Shown: in pieces, positions 11,988 through 24,203 of the stretch
Layout of the letters: the number at the start of each line of letters is the position of its first letter
Numbering within the stretch: position 1 is the stretch's first letter
Source: Pseudophaeomoniella oleicola
Lineage: Eukaryota > Ascomycota > Eurotiomycetes > Phaeomoniellales > Phaeomoniellaceae
Assembly: GCA_003868215.1 (NCBI GenBank)
Contig: QWDQ01000061.1
Location: forward strand, 89,306 to 153,305
Reading direction: 5' to 3'
Length of the DNA stretch: 64,000 bases
The notes under the pieces: model-generated
The model's database searches: none
Told to the model about the DNA's origin: nothing
What the model saw: only the letters and a program-made list of their open reading frames with translations
Position numbers and translations under genes: made by a program

Positions 11988-12654
11988 GAATAATGACGCT
12001 TAAGAAAGCGTACGTGCCCATAGTCGGCTTTGTCTTCCTGTTCTTCTTGCTGCAAATGCGGGTTATCTCTAGCGATAAGGTGCACGGGGCTTCGACCATC
12101 ATTGGGGCAAAGCATTTGGTAGAGAGTTCCGGACATGCACCAGGCGGCTTTCTGTCTCGTATCTGAACTGTGACATAGAGTCTCGCTAAGCGATGGTTTC
12201 TCGCGTTTCTCCCTTTCAATAGCGATAGATGAATATTGCGAAGAAGTAGTAGCAAAGTTATGAGAGCTATCTATCCAACATGTAGCAAAAACGAATAACC
12301 TCGCGGTTGTGATACTGTCCAGCGATCCACTACTTTCCGAGGCTCACTTAGATATCCTAGCAATGTGTCCTACAGCGAATGCGAGATTCCTATTCCAACT
12401 TAGTGTGAATGGATCACACGAACGCGTTAAACAAGCAACCATCACTTTGAAACATGCTAGGGAGATAATAATGATAACGCCAGAGTATTAGACCCGGACC
12501 TGATCAACAGAGTAACAATGTATACTGTCTGTCATGTGTCTCTTTCAACGTCTGTCATATCTATCCCTAAGTTAATTCATAGCCTAGGGGCTCTCAGGGT
12601 AGACAAGTATTCGGCCGAGCGTTATAGCAAATTCACAAGACCCGCAGCAATAAT
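11988..12654. other. Intergenic, nothing recognised
   Basis: 3' flank of myoA and promoter of the AAA ATPase gene. It has short unsupported frames only, no repeat and no palindromic 12-mer. Confidence 0.5.
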
Positions 12655-15308
12655 ATGAATGACTCGGAAGAGATAGGATTTCCATCCCAGACTATTGGAA
12701 AGGAGCAACTTGCTTCTTTGTCATATGCCTTATCCCAGTTAAAAGATGGCACAATTGATACCGGGACGTATGAGGGAGGAGAATCGCCCGCTTTAGCAAC
12801 GGATGTTCCTGAGCCAGGGCCCGGTATCAAAGCAGGAATCAAGCACCTCTACAAGGCAGAATGGTACGACATCTGGAAAGACACGACCTCGGATCTGGGG
12901 TCAGAGACCGGTGCGGATGGCTTCGAGGAATGGCCGTTGGTCGCACGTCATGTGAAGACCGAGTCGGGGCTGAAGGTGCACTCGATCGTCGTTCATAGCC
13001 GTCACCTGCGGACTTTCCTGGACGAGGTGTTCGAAGGGTATGAGGGCATGTCTACCAAGCTTAAGGCTTTGACCTTTGAGGCTCCGTTCCGCGAGTTCTT
13101 CCGCAGGTGGGTTGCGTATCGCCGTTGCATGGACGACTGTCAGGATCCGGTCGCCCTGGAGCACATTCGGTTGCTGGACGCGATCATAAACCCGGAGATC
13201 AGACCGGTAATCGAGAAGGCAGCCGATCTTCTGAAAAATGGACTCATCACCTACGAACATATCTGGGTGTTGTTCGAGGGAGGTTCCGAGGTCTACAGTT
13301 TGTTCGAAGGCCAGGACCGATATTTCCGCGTCGCCAGCGCGGACTACCGAAGAGCAAGTTTCGAAGTCAAGTGCAAATATATCGATTGCGATGGGAAATC
13401 GCTCGGGTATGCTACATGTTCGATCCTGATATACCACTTTGAAGGGGTGAAGAAGATTAGTGATCTAAAAGCCGTTCCGACTCATCTTTTGCCAGGAGAA
13501 GGAGTGATACGGCAGAGACTAGTAAAAACAGGGACTATGTTTGAAAGTCTTAATGGCACCCACTATAGATCCTACACAGGGCCTTGTATCAGGAAGCCAG
13601 CGGGGATTTTTCTTGAGCAAAATCGGACAAGACACGTGAGGATATTTCATTCTGCGTTGCTATTCGGAAATCGTTCCCCCGCTCATCAAGAGAGTTACTG
13701 ACGGGTTTTCAGATCGAGCAAGGTCGGATCATGGTAGACCCAAACCTCTATGATACCAAGAACGATGATGAGGCCCCATCACTTCAACCCATTGACGACT
13801 TGTTGAAAAGATCCAGTGACCTCTCAAAATCTGCCTTTGATGATGACTCTGAATCATCAGATGATGAGGATGATGACGGTATGATCCTGAGAAAACTCTT
13901 CTATGAGCAGTTGCAGAACAGCAAAAGACGTCGTCCACACGATTCCGAAACAGTTCCAGCTGGAGATGCTGGTGACCAGCGCAGACTGTCCCCGAGCCTA
14001 CTCGCCCTCTGCACTCCGATAGTTCGTGGCTATTGTCTGACTTTGAAGGAATGGGGTCAGTCGCCTTTTGACATATAGCCGGCGGAAATTCAACGATATG
14101 CTGAAACGTTTTCATATAGTTCACTTTTACGTTGACAATATCAGCGAAATCAGATGGAGCGAAGCAGCCTTCCGCCGACTCGTGCTCCCTCAGGATTATA
14201 AAGAGCTTATTCTTGCATTCGTCAAGAGTCAGATGTCCCAGAAGGATCATTTCGACGATGTTGTACAGGGCAAAGGCAAGTTTCCTTATGCAGTCTGACT
14301 TTCGCAGGTGGGCGCTAACAACGCCGAGATGTACAGGCAAAGGTATGATCATACTCCTGAGTGGGGAGCCTGGTGTAGGAAAGACATTGACCGCTGAGTC
14401 TGGTGAGCTCTCGACGATCATCATTCACCTTCGTTACCGGTTATCGGTCATCTGATATCTCTTTAGTCGCGGAAGAAATGAGACGGCCGCTGTACTTCCT
14501 CAGTGCCGGTGAGCTCGGCGATACTGTTCAAGCAGTCGAAGAGAACTTGCAGGAAGTGCTGGAAATATCGACGAAGTGGAACGCCGTCTTGCTTTTAGAC
14601 GAATGCGATGTCTTCCTTGAAGCGCGCACGACGGCTGACATCCAACGCAACAAACTTGTCACAGGTGAGCGGCCATATAACAAACCAACCCCACGTCCTG
14701 CCCGTACATACCTCGGAGGTAGCTCATGAACTTGTCAAACAGTGTTCCTTCGCCTGCTCGAATATTACAAGGGCGCCATGTTCCTGACCACGAACCGCAT
14801 GTCTACGTTCGACACCGCTTTCCAATCCCGAATACATCTGTCCATCACATATCACGCTCTTGACTTACAATCAAAACGACACATATGGCGAACATTCTTG
14901 CGCCCTAGCACGGCCAACGAGCCAAATATTACCGAGGATACGACGCGTCCACCGCACTACTCTAACAACCTGACAGACCAAGACATCGAATATTTGTCTG
15001 GCCTCGACCTGAATGGCAGAGAAATCAAGAACATCATCAAGACCGCAACGCTTCTTGCCAGTAGTAAAGATCTGCCACTAAGCATCGACCACGTCAAGAC
15101 CGTCTTACGGGTCCGGAACAACTCGAACGAGACCACCGGCAAAGGTCGCGTCCCATCCGTACAATCTGTGGAACAAGGACCCCAGGTAGTGCAGGATTTC
15201 CGAGCATCAGAGCTTTGGAAATCGATACAGGCCAGGCGAATAGAACATATTTGGTTTATGCTACTTGCACCACTATTCTTGTGGAAGATTTTGTTCGCAT
15301 ACCGGTAA
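12655..15308 (+). CDS. AAA-family ATPase with N-terminal DUF7025-type domain
   Basis: Six exons (12655-13635, 13713-14055, 14120-14275, 14337-14402, 14467-14664, 14743-15308) give 769 residues. The N-terminal half resembles the DUF7025 region found before the AAA module in many filamentous fungi, ending in an acidic linker (SSDDEDDD). The AAA domain starts near residue 490, with Walker A GEPGVGKT (Lys509), Walker B LLLDEC (Asp560/Glu561), a sensor-1-like FLTTNR and an arginine-finger region FQSRIH. Intron 3 (14276-14336) uses a GC donor (GCAAGT). It is required to read QGKGKGMIILLSG, which matches the family. The last ~20 residues are hydrophobic (FMLLAPLFLWKILF), which is odd for this family; either a tail anchor or an unrecognised final intron is possible. 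Substrate and location are unknown, although the family is broadly of the BCS1/ATAD kind. Confidence 0.88.
14276..14336 (+). other. GC-AG intron in the AAA ATPase gene
   Basis: The donor is GCAAGT and the acceptor TACAG, with a GCTAAC branch site. Only removal of exactly this 61-bp segment joins QGK to GKGMI in the frame that carries Walker A. A nearby, better-looking acceptor (TTTCGCAG, ending 14317) leads to an immediate stop. Confidence 0.75.
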
Positions 15309-15815
15309 TGGCCGACGTCGTATTTCGTGGTGCTTCTTAACCCGTGGTCTGTTGGATGGAGATGCCGATATCGTGTATTCCAAAAAGTGGCACGGACGGG
15401 TGGACATGAAGTCTCTGCTTAGGCTGTGTCCGCGGGCTGTCGAGCTCAGCCATTGGAGTGTATAACCAATAGAACGGCATGCCTCACGGTATCACGACAT
15501 AGACTAGTTCATAACAATGTATGTCTATAGAGTCCTCGCGGTCTATGTTGATATTTCGATACTCGGTAGTCGTGGCGTGCTGCTGAGGTCAAAGTTTGCT
15601 GTAAGGTTATCGCCATTGCCAAGCCTTCAAGTGATCCATCGGTCGATTGAAAGCAGAGCGAACATCGGATTCATGATGCAGTAACTAGCAATATAACACT
15701 GATAGTACAAATAACTAAACAACTGTGCTTCTTATACGTCTACTCTCCCGCTCATTTGTGCAAGTTGCCAGGTTCGGTCTCAGTCTGCATAGAAACGAGA
15801 AAAATCAAATTCCCT
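15309..15815. other. Intergenic, nothing recognised
   Basis: 3' flank of the AAA gene and promoter of the phosphatase gene. No CACGTG phosphate-response box was found here. Confidence 0.5.
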
Positions 15816-17005
15816 ATGTCTACCCCTCAGTACTTGACTGGCGATAAGGAAGCCATTAAAAGCTTCATCGACCAATTTGATGTAAGTATTCCATGTCAGC
15901 GGCGTAGTAGTTCTACACAAGCCCCTGCTCTTACCAGTGCACGGGTTCTCCCAAACATAGAACCATTGCTTATTTCTTACAGGTATACTTGTTCGATTGC
16001 GACGGTCCGTCTACGTCCGAATTGAGCACCCTGCGGCCACCGAAAGGGTTCTGAGAAAGATGAATGCTGATATCATATGGTAGGAGTTTTATGGTCGGGC
16101 GACCACCTCTTTGCTGGAGTCGTTGACACCCTCGAGCTTCTTCGCAGCAAAGGTAGTCCAACACCCTGCCTGCCTTGCTTCCCCTAATGAGCCTTAAATC
16201 TATGGACACTGTCTGATTACCCCTCTTTGGATCTTCAGGCAAACAGACTATATTTGTGACCAACAATTCCACGAAATCACGCGCCGAGTACAGAAAGAAG
16301 CTTACAGGCTTCGGAATCCCATGTACCGTCGAAGAGATCTTCGGATCCTCCTACTCCTCCGCCATTTACATCTCCCGAATCCTCAACCTCCCACCAAACA
16401 AGAAGAAGGTATTCATTCTTGGCGAAGCAGGTATCGAAGCAGAACTGGACTCGGAAAATGTTCCTCACATTGGCGGGAGCGATCCCAAATACCGTCGAGA
16501 CATAACTCCCGAAGATTACAAATTGATAGCATCTGCAGATCCGTCCTTAATCGACCCCGAGGTCGGCGTGGTATTGTGCGGGTTGGACTTCCATATTAAC
16601 TACCTCAAACTCGCCCTCGCCTTCCACTACATCCGGTTTCATGGGGCGACGTTCCTCGCCACAAACGTGGATTCTACTCTGCCGACCGCGGGTACCTTCT
16701 TCCCAGGCGCCGGCTCTTCGACCACAGCATCGCTGGTCAAAGCGCTGGGCAAGGAGCCGGTCGCACTAGGTAAACCGAGCCAGGCCATGATGGACGCCGT
16801 GGAAGGCAAATTCCATTTCGACAGGGCGCGCACATGCATGGTCGGTGATCGAATGAACACGGACATCCAATTCGGTATCGAAGGGAAGCTCGGTGGGACT
16901 TTGGGAGTCTTGACCGGCGTCAGCACGAAAGAGGAATTCACGACGGGGGATATGACACCAAAGGCTTATGTCGACAAATTGAGTGATCTGTTAGAGGCTG
17001 CTTGA
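15816..17005 (+). CDS. PHO13: HAD-family 4-nitrophenylphosphatase / phosphoglycolate phosphatase (PHO13 type)
   Basis: Four exons (15816-15881, 15983-16004, 16084-16152, 16239-17005) give 307 residues, the usual PHO13 length. Exon 2 is only 22 nt and carries HAD motif I (VYLFDCDG, nucleophile Asp27, acid/base Asp29). Motif II is FVTNNST just after exon 4 begins. Motif III/IV is MVGDRMNTDIQFG near residue 262. The lysine of LGKPSQAMM matches the family. Known members dephosphorylate 2-phosphoglycolate and other aberrant glycolytic side products in the cytosol (metabolite repair), as well as the artificial substrate p-nitrophenyl phosphate. The phosphate regulator NUC-1-like gene follows 1.2 kb downstream on the same strand, but yeast PHO13 is not a classical PHO-regulon gene and I see no CACGTG box in its promoter. 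The link is therefore only positional. Confidence 0.93.
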
Positions 17006-18203
17006 AGGGGGGTGGGCATTGGGGTCTCATAGTAATGTGGTCTTGGTGGCATATTAGACATATACACAGATAGAAGGCATAGAATACCCTTAACTTATCG
17101 AAGACGGAAGCGACATTCGCGGTGGTGGTAGTTGACACTTACCTCTCTCTACTCCTGTACATAGTCTGGAACACAATCCTGGGTTAGGACACACAATCAA
17201 ACATATCTCATTGCTCAGCACAGCATCCACTCTCTCGAACAATGTATATCGCTGAGCAAGTCATACCTAATATGTCTCCAAGGGACTAGAATCCCTATTG
17301 CAAACCGACAACACATATCGGGGGTTTTCGATCTTACATAGCAACCAGAAGCAATGGAGCCATCATCTACCAGAACTAAGCCATGAGAGCTGGGGAAAAC
17401 GAACTTCTGTACAGAGTAAAAGCCTCAGGGACCACTCTTCAAACTGGTAACAACCAATTAATTAGACCCTCGAGTTCTGACAGCTGTGCACAATGAATTT
17501 CGATTTTGAATTCGGCAGAGAGGGCCACAGCAAACCTAAGGACCTTAGACGTCGGACAGTGGCTTAGGAGTCCACCACTGGTGTAGGAGTCAGTCACCCA
17601 GGGCTCGGCAGGGCATTATTTAGGTTCTGATTGTTGGCGGCGTGCAATCGGTAGGCTTCCGGCGACAAAGAACCTTGACTTGAAGGGGAAGAATTGAATA
17701 TTTAATATTTACTACGTAGTAATTACTACCGAACTACGTAGTATGTAGAATGGCGCTTGCCCCCGGTTCCACTCCCCCATGACCAACTTGCGATAACTTA
17801 TACTACGTAGTAATTCTAGTCGATAACTTAGTCCGAGGACCGGCCATCACTTCTCGGCGCCGTCCCGACTCCAATTCGACTGCAACCCCAGGCACTTTTT
17901 CAATTTCATCTTCCCCTCCCTACCTCCCTATTGAGGTCATTGAAGCAGGGGCGACTTCTATCATCGCAAATTGATCTCGAGGCGAATCCGACTACTCGCG
18001 ATAAGCGACACGCTCGTTACGCCACCACACATCGCAGCATGGACATTGCGCCGTCGTGTTAACTCTAGAGAGACCCCGCAAGGCCACTTGCGGCCCTTCC
18101 AAATCGACACTTTGGATCGCTCGCTCGTTGAGAAGGGTGAAAAAAACAGTGAAAGAAGGCGACACGGATATCTTGACACATATTATTTCCAGAAGTGTTG
18201 GAA
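17006..18203. other. Intergenic with palindromic 12-mer copies upstream of the bHLH gene
   Basis: This is the promoter region of the NUC-1-like gene. It contains two exact TACTACGTAGTA palindromes (17710, 17801) and one 11/12 copy (17732), about 390-490 bp upstream of the start codon. AT-rich sequence surrounds them. No gene was seen. Confidence 0.6.
17710..17812. repeat. TACTACGTAGTA palindromes (two exact, one near copy)
   Basis: Exact copies are at 17710-17721 and 17801-17812. AACTACGTAGTA at 17732-17743 differs at one position. They are intergenic, upstream of the bHLH factor gene. Confidence 0.9.
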
Positions 18204-20200
18204 ATGAATACCGACGCGCAATCGATATGGCCCGAGAACCCCCATGAAGAGATTATGATGGCCCCCGTCTCGGCAGGGGATGATGACTTTACCAACTTTC
18301 TCGATCTCGATCTAGACTTCCCCGACTTTGGCGATGTGCAGGGACAACATGGCTCAATGGACACCAGCATGGACGGCTACAATATGAATTTGAACCAGCA
18401 AGAGGTTGTGATGGATCAGGGGGTCGATATGCAATTCAACCCCCATGATCAAGACGTCTACCGATCAAACGACGCTCAGCAGCCGATCCGGTCAATACAA
18501 CAGATGCAACATCAACATCAAGGTCAGCCGCAGCTGTATCAGCAAGCGCAGCCGCAATATCATCGCCCACAGCCAATTATTCCCCCTACTCCGTCCAGTG
18601 GAGATCTTCTTGGAGGAGTAGCAGCATATTACAACCCTGGATCTGGCCACATTATCTACGAACATTACCAGGGAAAGGACGACCAGGTGAGCATTGGCCA
18701 ATGTGAGAGCGACCGACATAACTAATTTTCTTGCAGATGTCTTTCACTCCATTAGTATCACCTGCAGTCACTCCTGCTGATGCTTCATTCCACCTGCCTG
18801 ACTATGCTATTCCTGGAGAGTATTTCAGTCCTCTAGCTTCACCTGCGATCGAAGCCCAGAAAAGTCAATACCGGCTCTGGCATGGGCAGCGTGGCGCGGA
18901 GACTGTAGATTCGACTTCACCTGCCGTGGTCAGTACTGAAGTAGGTGGCGCATCAGCACCAGTCACTCCAGCTGTCCAAAAACATCGTCGTAAGCAAAGT
19001 CAAGGATCTAGGAGCGCAGGGCGAAGTGTTCGACAGTCGCCAATTGTGAAAGCCCAAAGTAAACGGAAGCAGCACAGCCTTACTTTGAAATCAAACACGG
19101 TGGCAGAGGTAGCTGAATCTCACCATATGGAAGTGCCCAAGACACAATCTGATAAACTGGGGGGTAATTCAAGCTCTGGGCAAGACTCAGTCTCGCCTGA
19201 GGCCCTTGCTGAAGCCCTCATGCCACCTCCAGCAGTTCCACATTCTGCGTCGAAATCGCCATGTGTGGCAGCGCAACGGGGAAGCCCATTCCTTCAAGGT
19301 AACGAGCCCGCGACTCCGGCAACCTTGATGCGCCTGAACAAATCACAATCACCCATGAAAACAAATCAACCTCAAGAGATTGAAGCGACCAGTGGTGACG
19401 TGATGGAGGACATAATGCTCCCAGAACCAGCGAGAAAAATTCGCCCAGCAGTGCCACCAATCCAAACTTCGGCCGTCCTCGATGAACGATCAACGCCAAA
19501 GTTGTTGGCACAGAATCTCAAGAGCAAGGCTCCTGGCAGTGGCGCGGTCTCTGCAGCATCTACGCCTACTGCACCAACACCGTTGTCCAAAGGCCCTGCG
19601 TCACCCGAGGGAACAGAGCTCAAGAAGGTCAAATCCGCTGGTCGTCTTGCTAAGAAAAGACAGAGCGTGAGTTCGTCTCAAGTGAGTCCCGCGATCCGGC
19701 CAAAGATTAGCCCCAACATAAAACCTCTCATGCCTGGTGGATCCAATGCATCAGTTTCGGCCGAGCATTCCGCACTCTATTTGGCGTCAAAGTCCAATTA
19801 TCAGAACATTTTGGACGGTACACATCTACCAGGAGTTACATATCCAGAGGCTTTGGCAGAAAACTTGAGCTCGAAACGCACCAGTCACAAAATTGCCGAA
19901 CAAGGCAGACGAAATCGCATCAATACGGCACTGAAGGAAATTGAGAGCCTGCTGCCACCGACACCGACATTACTTGCCCTTAGCAAGAAAGAGTTTCCAA
20001 GCAGTCCTGATGAAGATCCCACCGAAAAGAATGCGCAAGCCAATCAGCCGACGAGCAAGGCTAATACCGTTGAAATGGCTATCATGTATATCAAATCTCT
20101 GCAGACCGAGTTGAGCGAAACACGAATGAAGTTGGAAGCTGCGGAAAGGAAGCTTGCCGAAGGAAACGGCGATAGCAGCCAGCGGTCTGCTTCTGATTGA
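18204..20200 (+). CDS. nuc-1: bHLH transcription factor, NUC-1 / Pho4 type
   Basis: Exons 18204-18686 and 18737-20200 (50-bp intron, TTCTTGCAG) give 648 residues. The N-terminus is acidic and hydrophobic (FTNFLDLDLDFPDFGD), as in an activation domain, followed by Gln/His-rich and Ser/Pro-rich disordered sequence. The bHLH domain is near residues 540-635. Its basic region HKIAEQGRRNRI has the His545/Glu549/Arg553 pattern that reads CACGTG. The loop is long (FPSSPDEDPTEK..), and helix 2 (TVEMAIMYIKSLQTEL) runs into a short leucine-rich coiled coil. This long loop and the C-terminal position fit NUC-1 of Neurospora and PalcA of Aspergillus, which activate phosphatases and phosphate permeases under phosphate starvation. 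Orthology is inferred from domain layout. A few other fungal bHLH proteins share it. Confidence 0.8.
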
Positions 20201-20763
20201 AATGTACGGATTCACTTATGAAACTGGTTATGCGAAGAGGGGCGTTTATTATTTGTAAATAGTTGCTTTCTTCGTGTACTTTGAAAGTGTGGTTGCTCTG
20301 GCACGAATTAAGTCACGGTACAGGCAGGTGAGATAGCAGAAGAGAGAGAGGTTGATGTCAAAATGGCAACTTTGGTTATATTACTATGGACATAATCCAA
20401 CCCTCAGCTCTCAGATAGCTGCCTAATATTATACTGATTGGGTATCATACAAGACGGCATGGCATGTACACGGTAGATTGCAGCCTAATGGTGTACTCAT
20501 TTTGACGAAGCTTCCATGTTCTGTCTCTGATAAAGGTGAGGCAGCGAGGCAGACACTGAGGCATTGAAGATTCAGATGATGATTGGTACATGGTCGGTAG
20601 CTTACAAGGGTCCAGAATGTCCTGGAGCAGTTCTATGGATTGCAGGCGGTGGGGGCCAAATATGCCAATGCCAATGTGCTATGCTACATAGTATGGTACT
20701 TTACGTAGAAATATTCGGTGGAGCTGTGGAATCTCTCTCACCAGAGCACGATCGAACGTCTTG

Positions 20764-20781
20764 GAAGCTTGGAGAAACTTC
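20764..20781 (+). promoter_or_regulatory. Heat-shock element of HSP90
   Basis: The 18 bases contain four alternating 5-bp units, GAA-nn-TTG-nn-GAA-nn-TTC, with one mismatch to the HSF consensus. It lies about 100 bp upstream of a TTTAAAA element and 410 bp upstream of the ATG. Confidence 0.65.
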
Positions 20782-20987
20782 ACCTTCCCCTTTCGGGATT
20801 GAAGCTTCAGCCGCCATTTTGGTTTCTCCAGCGATATTTTATGTTTGCTGGCTTTCCCTGCAACGCTTTAAAAACCACTTCAAAAGATTCTCTCGACTCT
20901 GGACTTGAATTCATTCACGATAGAGATCTTCACTTTGCCTTTCTGTACGCCGTTGTTCTGCAGTTGATTGGATTTAGAAAAGAAAAC

Positions 20988-21039
20988 GTAAGTGACTGCA
21001 TCACTCCTCCGCTTACTACCCTCCCCATCTTCCATGCAG
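20988..21039 (+). other. Probable 5' UTR intron of HSP90
   Basis: This 52-bp segment starts GTAAGT and ends CCATGCAG, matching the other introns in the window. It lies between the likely promoter and the start codon. There is no coding frame to test it, so it rests on splice signals alone. Confidence 0.5.
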
Positions 21040-21190
21040 CCTGGTGAATTGAAGCCTCAGGATCACTGAGCTTCGTCACTGTTTGCACACACTCTTCCTC
21101 AGTTCTACCTTTATCACAAGCGCACTCCAGTGGTTATATCCAGAAGACTAACCATCCTCTCTCAGCGTCTTTTTCAGCACTTAAACCATC

Positions 21191-23348
21191 ATGCCGGAGA
21201 CCTTCGAGTTTCAGGCTGAGATCTCTCAGCTTCTCAGTCTTATCATCAACACAGTCTACTCAAACAAGGAAATCTTCCTGAGAGAACTGATCTCCAACGC
21301 TTCAGATGCGCTCGACAAGATCCGCTATGAAGCCCTCTCAGATCCTAGCAAGCTCGACAGCGGCAAGGATTTGAGAATCGACATCATCCCAGACAAGGAG
21401 AGCAAGACCCTTACCATCCAGGATACCGGTATCGGTATGACCAAGGCTGTAAGTTTCCACGATTGATTGCTCACTTGATTCTCACATACTGACCTGCGCC
21501 CAGGATCTCGTCAACAACCTTGGTACCATTGCCCGATCAGGAACCAAGCAGTTCATGGAAGCCTTGACTGCTGGTGCTGATGTCTCTATGATCGGTCAAT
21601 TCGGTGTCGGTTTCTACTCCGCTTACCTTGTTGCCGACAAAGTTACTGTCACCTCAAAGCACAATGACGACGAGCAATACACTTGGGAGTCCAGTGCCGG
21701 TGGTACCTTTACTCTTACACAAGATGCTGGCGAAGCACTTGGTCGGGGTACCAGGATTGTCCTTCACTTGAAGGATGAGCAGATGGACTACCTCAACGAG
21801 GCTAGAATCAAGGAGGTTGTCAAGAAGCACTCCGAGTTCATCTCATACCCCATCTACCTTCACGTATTGAAGGAAACCGAGAAGGAAGTCCCAGATGAAG
21901 ATGCTGAGGAGTCCAAAGAAGAAGATGAGGAGAAGAAGCCTAAGATCGAAGAGGTCGACGAGGATGAAGAGAACAAAGAGAAGAAGACCAAGAAGGTCAA
22001 GGAGTCCAAGATTGAAGAAGAGGAGCTTAACAAGACCAAGCCAATCTGGACCCGCAACCCATCTGACATTACCCAGGAGGAGTATGCTTCCTTCTACAAG
22101 TCCCTGTCCAATGACTGGGAAGACCATCTCGCTGTCAAGCACTTCTCTGTCGAGGGTCAACTTGAGTTCCGCGCCATCCTGTTTGTTCCAAAGCGTGCTC
22201 CTTTCGATCTCTTCGAGACCAAGAAGACCAAGAACAACATCAAGCTCTACGTTCGCCGCGTCTTCATCACAGATGATGCCACTGATCTGATTCCAGAATG
22301 GCTCAGCTTCATCAAGGGTGTTGTCGATTCCGAGGATCTGCCACTCAACTTGTCCCGTGAGACCCTGCAGCAGAACAAGATCATGAAGGTCATCAAGAAG
22401 AACATTGTCAAGAAGACTCTTGAGCTCTTCAACGAGATCGCCGAGGACCGTGAGCAATTCGACAAGTTCTACTCAGCCTTCAGCAAGAACATCAAGCTTG
22501 GTATTCACGAAGACAGCCAGAACCGTCAATCCCTTGCCAAGCTTTTGCGCTTCAGCTCAACCAAGTCTGGTGATGAGTCTACCTCTCTCACTGACTACGT
22601 TACTCGTATGAAGGAACACCAGAAACAAATCTACTACATCACCGGCGAGTCTCTGAAGGCCGTTCAAAAGTCGCCTTTCCTTGACTCTCTTAAAGAAAAG
22701 GACTTTGAGGTTCTCTTCTTGGTTGACCCTATTGATGAGTATGCCATGACTCAGCTCAAGGAGTTCGATGGCAAGAAGCTCATTGATATCACCAAGGACT
22801 TCGAACTTGAGGAGACCGAGGAGGAGAAGAAAGAGCGTGAGGAGCAGGAGAAGGAGTTCGAGGGTCTTGCCAAGAGCTTGAAGAACGTCCTCGGTGATAA
22901 GGTCGAAAAGGTTGTCGTCTCGCACAAATTGATCGGTTCCCCATGTGCCATCCGTACTGGTCAATTTGGTTGGTCTGCGAACATGGAACGTATCATGAAG
23001 GCCCAGGCCCTTCGCGACACTTCCATGTCCTCGTACATGTCATCAAAGAAGACCTTCGAGATTTCACCCAAGTCACCAATCATTAAAGAGCTCAAGAAGA
23101 AGGTCGAGGCCGATGGAGAGAACGACCGCACTGTCAAGTCTATCACCCAACTCCTCTACGAAACATCTCTTCTTGTCTCCGGCTTCACCATTGAGGAGCC
23201 TGCTGGCTTCGCCGAGCGTATTCACAAGCTTGTCTCCCTCGGTTTGAACGTCGATGAGGAGGCTGAGACCAGCGAGGAGAAGGCTGAGGAGGAGGCGGCT
23301 GCTCCTGCTGAGGCTACTGGCGAATCCGCCATGGAGGAGGTTGACTAG
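21191..23348 (+). CDS. hsp90: HSP90 molecular chaperone (cytosolic)
   Basis: Exons 21191-21448 and 21504-23348 (55-bp intron) give 700 residues. The N-terminal ATPase (GHKL) domain contains the conserved [16 protein letters not shown] and the G-rich lid regions ([18 protein letters not shown]). A charged Glu/Lys linker spans about 210-265, followed by the middle domain and the dimerisation domain. The protein ends in MEEVD, the docking site for TPR co-chaperones, which marks it as the cytosolic form and not the ER or mitochondrial one. It matures kinases, receptors and other clients with Hsp70 and co-chaperones. The promoter carries a heat-shock element. Codon use is strongly biased to C-ending codons, as expected for a highly expressed gene. 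Antisense frames of up to 204 codons over this gene are shadows of the acidic-rich linker and biased codon use. Confidence 0.98.
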
Positions 23349-24203
23349 ATCAGTCGTCGATCAAGAGGAATGCTTTAGTGTGATGGGCTTTTTCTCGACG
23401 GACGGATATGGCGTTGAGTGCTGCTTTGGTCGAGCGATTTCCTTTTCCTTTTTGAAATGTAGTATCAGGTTCACTCTGTGATGATACCAGACCATGGTAT
23501 TTACGTATGTAATTCCTAGAGGTCACTTCCACAAGTTCGCATCAGATATGATAGCATGACGAATTCAAAAGTTCAAAACAGAAACTACCGCTTCATAGTA
23601 GAAGACTTCAAGTGTTGCAGATATGACAGCTAGACAGTGGAATCCGTGATAACGAATGCACTTGCTTCCCTTCTGACGCCAGCCATCTCAAGTCCCTTGC
23701 ACGAAAACTCAAAAAAGGAGGAATGACTGCTAAAGATAGTTGCAAGATATGTAGATTGTAAGGGTTGGTGTATGACCCATATGCTAAGTTCTATACCATG
23801 CATGAGCCCCTTTCTCCTATCGTGTTGATAGAAGTTCTTAATAACCAGCTGTCAATATTAGAAGAAGCAAGCATTGTTGTTGTGGCTACTGATGGGGTGT
23901 TGAGCCGTCGATCAGCAGTCTACTACGTACCTACGTAGTAGTAACATGGGTTACTAGCCCCACGATGCTAGATTCCCGAAATTGGAGACGCGCTCGGTTC
24001 AGCCCACTGCACGCGCCGCCCCAAGGGGGATATTCAGCCGTGATGGTCATATGCCAAACAAATAAACAACAGACTGCCTTTGGACAACATCACACTCCCG
24101 TGACTAGCGACAACTTGGGCACCACAGACAGTTGGAAGTTATGTCTCGCTCAGAGTCGAGATGAGGAGGAACCGTTTTTCATCCTCATATCGACCTCGAT
24201 CAG
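23349..24203. other. Intergenic, with CTACGTAG-type repeats
   Basis: 3' flank of HSP90 and promoter of the vezatin-like gene. At 23921-23943 there are two overlapping imperfect relatives of the TACTACGTAGTA palindrome (TACTACGTAC and CTACGTAGTAGTA), about 260-280 bp upstream of the next start codon. Nothing else was recognised. Confidence 0.5.

Larger units (their letters stand above)
20201..21190. other. Intergenic: HSP90 promoter and 5' UTR
   Basis: This contains a heat-shock element, a TTTAAAA-type core element near 20869 and a probable 5' UTR intron upstream of the HSP90 start. The first half is the 3' flank of the bHLH gene. Confidence 0.6.

Noticed and set aside
11639-12136. Gly/Ala-rich antisense frames over the myosin tail
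   Set aside because: Shadows of the Pro/Ala-rich TH2 sequence.
21843-22457. 204-codon antisense frame over HSP90
   Set aside because: A Leu-rich mirror of the Glu/Lys linker and biased codons of HSP90.
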